Source of the DNA: Porphyromonas asaccharolytica DSM 20707
Lineage (GTDB): Bacteria > Bacteroidota > Bacteroidia > Bacteroidales > Porphyromonadaceae
DNA: 64,000 nucleotides
Assembly (NCBI RefSeq): GCF_000212375.1
Contig: NC_015501.1
Span: 1,054,001-1,118,000 of the forward strand
Reading direction: 5' to 3'
Below the pieces are notes generated by a model. It saw nothing but the letters and a program-made list of their open reading frames with translations. It made no database searches and was not told the origin of the DNA. Positions within the stretch are counted from its first letter, which is position 1. Each line of letters opens with the position of its first letter. Both the position numbers and the translations under genes were made by a program. Positions 59,681 to 64,000 of this stretch are shown one piece after another.

Positions 59681-60835
59681 CTAGGAGAGGAAGCCGAGGA
59701 GGACACCCGCAGCTACGGCAGAGCCTATGACGCCAGCAACGTTCGGTCCCATCGCGTGCATCAGCAAGTAGTTCGTCCGGTCATACTTGACGCCCTCAAT
59801 CTGCGATATGCGAGCCGAGTCAGGAACGGCCGAGACTCCCGCATTGCCGATCAGCGGATTGATCTTGTTGCCCTCCTTGAGGAAGAGGTTCATCACCTTG
59901 ACAAAGAGTACTCCCGAGCAGGTCGCAATGATGAAGGAAAGTGCACCGAGCATAAAGATCTTTACCGAGTCGAGCGTGAGGAAGTGTGTCGCCTGTGTCG
60001 AGGCTCCCACTGTCACACCGAGAAGGATCGTGACAATGTCGATGAGTGGCTCACGAGCCGTACGAGCTAGACGATCGCAGACACCACTCTCCTTGAGGAT
60101 ATTTCCGAAGAAGAGCATACCCAGTAGCGGTAGTCCAGAGGGAACGAGGAATCCCGTCAAGAGAAGTCCGAAGATAGGGAAGAGGATACGCTCTATACGA
60201 GACACCTTGCGGGGGGGCTTCATACGTATGCGTCGCTCCTTGTCGGTTGTCAGCAGACGCATAAAGGGCGGCTGTATGATCGGCACCAATGCCATATAGG
60301 AGTATGCCGAGACAGCGATAGCGCCGAGTAGATCGGGAGCCAGCTTTGATGAGAGGAAGATAGCTGTCGGACCATCAGCACCTCCGATGATACCAATAGC
60401 ACCTGCAGCATTTGGCTCGAAGCCTAGCTGCAAGGCGATCATATAGGCCCCAAAGATGCCAAACTGTGCAGCCGCACCGATCAGCATCAGCTTAGGATTG
60501 GATATCAGCGCCGAGAAGTCCGTCATAGCACCGATGCCGAGGAAGATCAGTGGCGGGTACCACCCCTGTCTCACCCCCTGGTAGAGGATGTTTAGGACAG
60601 ATCCCTCCTCATAGATGCCGATCTGCAAGCCCGCATCCTTAAAGGGGATATTGCCGATCAGCATACCAAATCCAATGGGGATCAAGAGCAGTGGCTCGAA
60701 CCTAAAGCGTATGCCTAGAAAGATAAATAGAGCACCGACCAATATCATGATCACGTGACCCGTCGTCACATTGGCAAAGCCAGTGTAGGTAGAGAAGATC
60801 TCTATATTCTCAACAAGGAAGTTCCAGAAATTCAT
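59681..60835 (-). CDS. Na+-translocating decarboxylase beta subunit (OadB-like)
   Basis: The 384-residue protein has ten or so membrane helices and the family signature GGADGPTAIFLSSKLAPDLL (about 155-174), with the intramembrane Asp that couples Na+ to decarboxylation. Other motifs are SFIIATCSGVLFVKVMNLFL and INPLIGNAGVSAVPDSARIS. The complex exports sodium while decarboxylating oxaloacetate, methylmalonyl-CoA or glutaconyl-CoA. It lies just downstream of the OadG-like gene. The alpha (biotin-dependent) and biotin-carrier subunits are not in the window; they could lie elsewhere or be shared. Confidence 0.93.
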   Translation of the reverse strand: MNFWNFLVENIEIFSTYTGFANVTTGHVIMILVGALFIFLGIRFRFEPLLLIPIGFGMLIGNIPFKDAGLQIGIYEEGSVLNILYQGVRQGWYPPLIFLGIGAMTDFSALISNPKLMLIGAAAQFGIFGAYMIALQLGFEPNAAGAIGIIGGADGPTAIFLSSKLAPDLLGAIAVSAYSYMALVPIIQPPFMRLLTTDKERRIRMKPPRKVSRIERILFPIFGLLLTGFLVPSGLPLLGMLFFGNILKESGVCDRLARTAREPLIDIVTILLGVTVGASTQATHFLTLDSVKIFMLGALSFIIATCSGVLFVKVMNLFLKEGNKINPLIGNAGVSAVPDSARISQIEGVKYDRTNYLLMHAMGPNVAGVIGSAVAAGVLLGFLS

Positions 60836-60867
60836 AAGGCTATCTCGTTAATCGCTTAGGTCTAATG

Positions 60868-61827
60868 TTACGCTTTCAGTCGCTTGCAGTCCACCGTAGG
60901 ACGCATCATTTGGCTCTTATCACTCCATGGCGTGTAGGGTAGCGTGCGAGGGCGTATCGTCAGTCGTCCTGGAGCCTCCCCACCGCCCATCTCTAGCTCA
61001 CTCGTCAGTGCCAGTGAGATAGCGACAGCCACGAGCGGATCTTCAGTCGTGCTGGCCTTCTCCGCAGGCTCTTGGTGTAGACGGCTGTTGAGTCGTCTGT
61101 TGAGGCTCTCTTTACGCCCCTCGAGACGCATTGCCATGATCCCGACCAGCTTATAGGCCAAGAAGAGGATCAGTAGCCCCGAGAAGACCACCAGCATAGC
61201 GGTGATGGTCATCACAAAGCCATTGGGATCGGCCTCCTGTAGGCGGTCCATCTTCTCATTTTTGTCCTTGACCACATTGTTGGATCCAGGCGTCGTGTGC
61301 TGCGTGATATGCCAAGCCTCGGCTGGCTCAACCGTCCGCACCCCGTCATCGATACGAGCATAGGAGTGATTGGCGGGGAGTGATGCAGGCACCTCCACCT
61401 CATCGATGATAGTGCTCCCATCGTTGCTTATCAAAGCTAGATAGTGCGGAGTGTCAGGTGCTAGCGTGAAGTTCAGGTGGAAGGTGCCTCGTAGCGGCAT
61501 CTCATCAGCAAAGAAGACGACGCTCTGACGTGGCTTAATAGCTGTCAGCACATCCCCCTTAGGGATCATATACTTCTTAAGATTCTGCGGATCATCTGTC
61601 AGGAAGCAGCCCGCTAGGTCGATCGATCCCGCAGAGGAGTTGTAGATCTCGATCCAAGGGCTACGCTTCCCGTAGTTGTCTATGTAGTTATCTACATTAT
61701 CTATCATCACCTCATTGATCCGTGCCGCTGTGATACTCTGTGATGAGAGCGGAAGGGATGACCATAGGGCAGCTATAGTAGAGAGTAGTAATAGTCTCTG
61801 TAAAGCAGGCAGTGTGACTCGTTGCAT
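60868..61827 (-). CDS. OadG-like membrane subunit with N-terminal lamin-tail domain
   Basis: The 319-residue protein has a signal peptide (about 1-29), then an LTD-like domain (about 35-155, with ARINEVMIDNVDNYIDNYG, SPWIEIYNSSAGSIDLAGCF and SVVFFADEMPLRGTFHLNF). A single membrane segment (ITAMLVVFSGLLILFLAYKL, about 207-226) precedes the OadG-like cytoplasmic tail. OadG subunits are normally only about 80-90 residues, so about 200 extra periplasmic residues are added. It is transcribed with the OadB-like gene, 33 bases downstream. A -7 motif (TACCTTTG on the minus strand) lies at 61861-61868, 33 bases upstream of the start. Confidence 0.85.
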   Translation of the reverse strand: MQRVTLPALQRLLLLSTIAALWSSLPLSSQSITAARINEVMIDNVDNYIDNYGKRSPWIEIYNSSAGSIDLAGCFLTDDPQNLKKYMIPKGDVLTAIKPRQSVVFFADEMPLRGTFHLNFTLAPDTPHYLALISNDGSTIIDEVEVPASLPANHSYARIDDGVRTVEPAEAWHITQHTTPGSNNVVKDKNEKMDRLQEADPNGFVMTITAMLVVFSGLLILFLAYKLVGIMAMRLEGRKESLNRRLNSRLHQEPAEKASTTEDPLVAVAISLALTSELEMGGGEAPGRLTIRPRTLPYTPWSDKSQMMRPTVDCKRLKA

Positions 61828-61910
61828 AAGCTCACATATATATTGCTAAGATTAGACCTCCAAAGGTACGTTTTCTTTGGCAAAGTAAGAGCATTTCGAG
61901 AGATTTCTAG

Positions 61911-61944
61911 ATATCCACGTGGAGATTTAAATCTCCACGTGGCA
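61911..61944. repeat. Minimal CCACGTGG palindrome pair
   Basis: ATATCCACGTGGAGATTTAA and ATCTCCACGTGGC: the first hairpin alone of the element, close to the start of the OadG-like gene. Confidence 0.75.
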
Positions 61945-62148
61945 AACAACTCAAGAGCTTTACGAAATCAAAAATCGCACAGGGCTGACGCATTATAATC
62001 GCTCTTGCAGGAGCTACACATTAGTGACAAGCAAGGAATAGATGAGATCATTATATATAATGTGTCACCCCTAGATTTTCGCTATTCTCACGCCTTGCAG
62101 TTTTACATATCTTCACGGGGACAGTTCCTCCGATCCCCCCATTTCTCG

Positions 62149-62317
62149 AATATCCACGTGGAAAATCTCAAATCTCCACGTGGATATTTTTTGTTTTCCA
62201 CGTGGGCGTCATTCATTTCCTCCGAAGTTTCATTTGATTCCTCCGAAGAGTTTTTTATTTCCTACCTGGGAAATAAAAATTTTCCACGTGGGGATTTCGA
62301 AATATCCACGTGGGAAT
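62149..62317. repeat. Three-hairpin CCACGTGG element, copy 3
   Basis: AATATCCACGTGGAAAATCT pairs with AATCTCCACGTGGATATT followed by a T-run. TTTTCCACGTGGGCGTCAT begins the middle part with two GATTCCTCCGAAG-like units. A CCACGTGGGGATTTCGAAAT / ATATCCACGTGGGAAT pair closes it. Same architecture as 22016 and 45649. Confidence 0.85.
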
Positions 62318-62420
62318 CACTTTTCCCCGACATGGCGTCGTATCGATATGTAGTCGGCTCTAAATTATTGTAACGAGTCGACGTTGAATTTGCCCAGCTA
62401 GGGCTGACGCATCATAATCG

Positions 62421-62432
62421 TTTTTTTTTTTT
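62421..62432. repeat. T12 homopolymer upstream of the C10 protease
   Basis: Twelve T in a row, in the second of two copies of a direct repeat that lacks them in the first copy (61982). It lies about 100 bases upstream of the -7 motif of the protease gene, so length change could alter expression. Confidence 0.85.
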
Positions 62433-62528
62433 CAGGAGCTACACATTAGTGAGAAATTGCATTAGCGGGTGGAATGTACCGCCCTGAAAAATTGCACAGC
62501 TCCAAAATGGCAATATCTCTGTTTTTTA

Positions 62529-62536
62529 TATCTTTG
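62529..62536 (+). promoter_or_regulatory. -7 motif (TATCTTTG) of the C10 protease
   Basis: TATCTTTG, exact TAnnTTTG, 34 bases before the ATG at 62570. No TTTG at the -33 distance. Confidence 0.55.
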
Positions 62537-62569
62537 CAAAATGCAATTGACTAACAAAACTACTTGCTT

Positions 62570-64000
62570 ATGAATTACCCGCTACTCGGTCGGTCACGAA
62601 TGCTGACCATGACACTATGCTTACTGCTCTGTGGCGTGGTGCAGATCTTTGCACGCCCACTACGAGAGCAAGAGGCTCGGCTGCTCGCAGAGCAGTTTTT
62701 TCAAAAGAACACGCAGATGCAGCAACTGCGCTCTGCTGAGCTGACTCTTGTGTCAGCACCCGCTTGTACATCCAATGGCTATGAACTACAATCGACAGGT
62801 GAGCCGGCTCGCTATTACTATGTATATAATAGAGGTGAGGGACGTGGCTTCGTGATTATCTCTGGTGATGATCGCCTAGCTCCTTATATAGGCTATGCTA
62901 CGACGGGATCCTTCTCCGTCGAAGCGATGCCGGACAACCTCGCTGCCTTTCTAGAGGCTTGTCAGCAGCGTATTGATGAGCTGATGGGGCAGGTAGCCTG
63001 GCAGACACGCTTGGCACCGACGCTGCCAATGGCTGGAGAGCCTGCAGAGGTGGCTCCGCTGCTAGGCGAGATCGAGTGGGATCAGTCTGCTCCGTGGAAC
63101 TCAAAGACTCCAGTAGATGGCAAGGGTAAGCACATGCCCGTGGGCTGTGTCGCTACTGCCTACGCTCAGGTGATGCGCTACTATCAGTGGCCTGTCAAGG
63201 GTGAGGGTAAGGTTGAGTACAAAGAGCCATACAAGACTCGCAAGCATAAGGTGAACTTTGGTACGACGACCTACGACTGGGCTAATATGCCAGCCGCTTA
63301 TGAAGATCCTACTAAAGCAACGGCCGCGGAGATTGAGGCACTAGGCACGCTATGCTATCATGCAGGCGTTGCTATCGAGACGGACTATGATCCATCGGCT
63401 AGTGGTAGCTTTGCTCCTCTGATCGTACGTGCTCTGCGCAATAACTTCCGCTACAACAAGCAGGTGACCTTCAAGAGACGTGTCAACTATACCCAGCCGG
63501 AGTGGGATAAGATCATGCGTGCGGAGCTCGCTGCGCAGCGTCCTGTCGTATACAGTGGTACAGGTACTGGTGGTGGTCACGCATTCGTATGCGATGGTTA
63601 CAACGACGAGGGACTCTATCACATCAACTGGGGCTGGAGCGGTCTCGCTAATGGATACTTCAACCTTAACTTCCTACAGCCCGACGACCTAGGTATCGGT
63701 GGAGGCTTCGGAGGAGGCTTTAGTATGGAGCAGGGTATCGTCGTAGGCATCACGCCTGATCGTGACGGTAGCTCTAAGGATACCGAGCTACCTCTCCTGA
63801 CCACACGTAAGTTTACCACACACCTCACGGGTGGCTCAACAATCAGGATACTTGATGCCAACTACTCTGTCTGGCTTAGCGATGTACCTACCCTAGATGA
63901 TGAGGGCAAAGCCGATTACAACTACTTTGGCTTCACGACCATCGCTGCTGCCAAGCTTGGTACGACCGATACGGTCTATATGGACGAGTACAAGAAGTCT
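62570..64000 (+). CDS. C10-family cysteine protease (streptopain-like), 3' end beyond the window
   Basis: The frame is open from ATG 62570 to the window end (477 codons). It has a signal peptide, then a propeptide of the SpeB type (about 30-150, with REQEARLLAEQFFQKN and GRGFVIISGDDRLAPYIGY). The catalytic domain has the cysteine in MPVGCVATAYAQVMRYYQWP (about 189-208) and the histidine in GGGHAFVCDGYNDEGLY (about 333-349), with INWGWSGLANGYFNL after it. Such enzymes (streptopain, interpain) degrade host proteins. The part after about residue 400 is a further beta domain typical of Porphyromonas secreted proteases (T9SS cargo), but its tail is outside the window. Confidence 0.92.
   Translation, partial: MNYPLLGRSRMLTMTLCLLLCGVVQIFARPLREQEARLLAEQFFQKNTQMQQLRSAELTLVSAPACTSNGYELQSTGEPARYYYVYNRGEGRGFVIISGDDRLAPYIGYATTGSFSVEAMPDNLAAFLEACQQRIDELMGQVAWQTRLAPTLPMAGEPAEVAPLLGEIEWDQSAPWNSKTPVDGKGKHMPVGCVATAYAQVMRYYQWPVKGEGKVEYKEPYKTRKHKVNFGTTTYDWANMPAAYEDPTKATAAEIEALGTLCYHAGVAIETDYDPSASGSFAPLIVRALRNNFRYNKQVTFKRRVNYTQPEWDKIMRAELAAQRPVVYSGTGTGGGHAFVCDGYNDEGLYHINWGWSGLANGYFNLNFLQPDDLGIGGGFGGGFSMEQGIVVGITPDRDGSSKDTELPLLTTRKFTTHLTGGSTIRILDANYSVWLSDVPTLDDEGKADYNYFGFTTIAAAKLGTTDTVYMDEYKKS

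Larger units (their letters stand above)
61982..62452. repeat. Direct repeat pair bracketing CCACGTGG element copy 3
   Basis: GGGCTGACGCATTATAATCG ... CAGGAGCTACACATTAGTGA at 61982-62027 recurs at 62401-62452 as GGGCTGACGCATCATAATCG plus T12 plus the same right half. Between them lies the full three-hairpin element at 62149-62317 and non-coding sequence. The copies differ mainly at the T-run. Confidence 0.8.

Noticed and set aside
62005-62373. A 122-codon frame before the C10 protease
   Set aside because: It lies across the CCACGTGG repeat, and its translation reflects the repeat units.

Overview
The window comes from a member of the Bacteroidota, most likely a Porphyromonas species other than P. 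gingivalis. The signs are promoters with the Bacteroidota -7 motif TAnnTTTG, Mfa/Fim-type fimbriae, family-restricted proteins (DUF4294-, DUF4293-, DUF3575-, HU-CCDC81/SPOR- and DUF5689-like), a Na+-translocating decarboxylase with a lamin-tail OadG subunit, and a C10 cysteine protease. This assignment is inferred from gene content; no database search was made.

Layout. 1-9.9 kb: mostly minus-strand housekeeping genes (DsbD-like, RluA-like, DivIC-like, miaA, guaB, RNA polymerase omega-like, bamD, prs). 9.9-11.1 kb: a gene-free leader with a strong promoter, a (GA)23 tract and an intrinsic terminator. 11.1-21.7 kb: a fimbrial locus (DUF3575-like barrel, OmpA/TPR protein, FimB/Mfa2-like anchor, fimbrillin, two tandem near-identical lipoprotein adhesins, and a small MutS-N-terminus-like protein). 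22.3 kb: tRNA-Val. 22.6-29.2 kb: a TonB receptor, two DUF5689-like lipoproteins and a secreted DNA/RNA nuclease, probably a nucleic-acid scavenging locus. 29.5-38.5 kb: a glycosyltransferase, pyruvate:ferredoxin oxidoreductase, an AAA ATPase and a patatin with an outer-membrane barrel. 38.7-43 kb: a U32 protease, a thioesterase, a phospholipase-D-fold protein lacking its catalytic motifs, and an HU-SPOR protein. 43.2-48.9 kb: rho with a large disordered insert, a SulP transporter and two paralogous barrel proteins. 49-59.2 kb: rlmN, rnr, rsgA, frr and pyrH, then a flippase, cdsA and ftsH. 59.7-61.8 kb: decarboxylase beta and OadG-like subunits. 62.6 kb to the edge: a C10 protease, cut by the window end.

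The most exciting region is 16.9-21.7 kb. The two tandem adhesins are nearly identical over most of their length. Their last ~171 coding bases differ at about 36 positions, and 35 of these fall at codon positions 1 or 2, mostly in NNC codons. Each gene is followed by the same perfect 10-bp GC-rich hairpin, and a MutS-like accessory protein lies just downstream. This is the signature of target genes of a diversity-generating retroelement (DGR) displaying a variable lectin-like domain on a fimbria. No reverse transcriptase or template repeat is visible in the window, so the retroelement would have to act in trans or have been lost.

Three dispersed repeat families occupy the gene-free stretches: a three-hairpin element built on CCACGTGG palindromes, an 80-bp GC-rich inverted repeat (one ~250-bp form present in near-identical inverted copies 43 kb apart), and AT-rich degenerate direct repeats.
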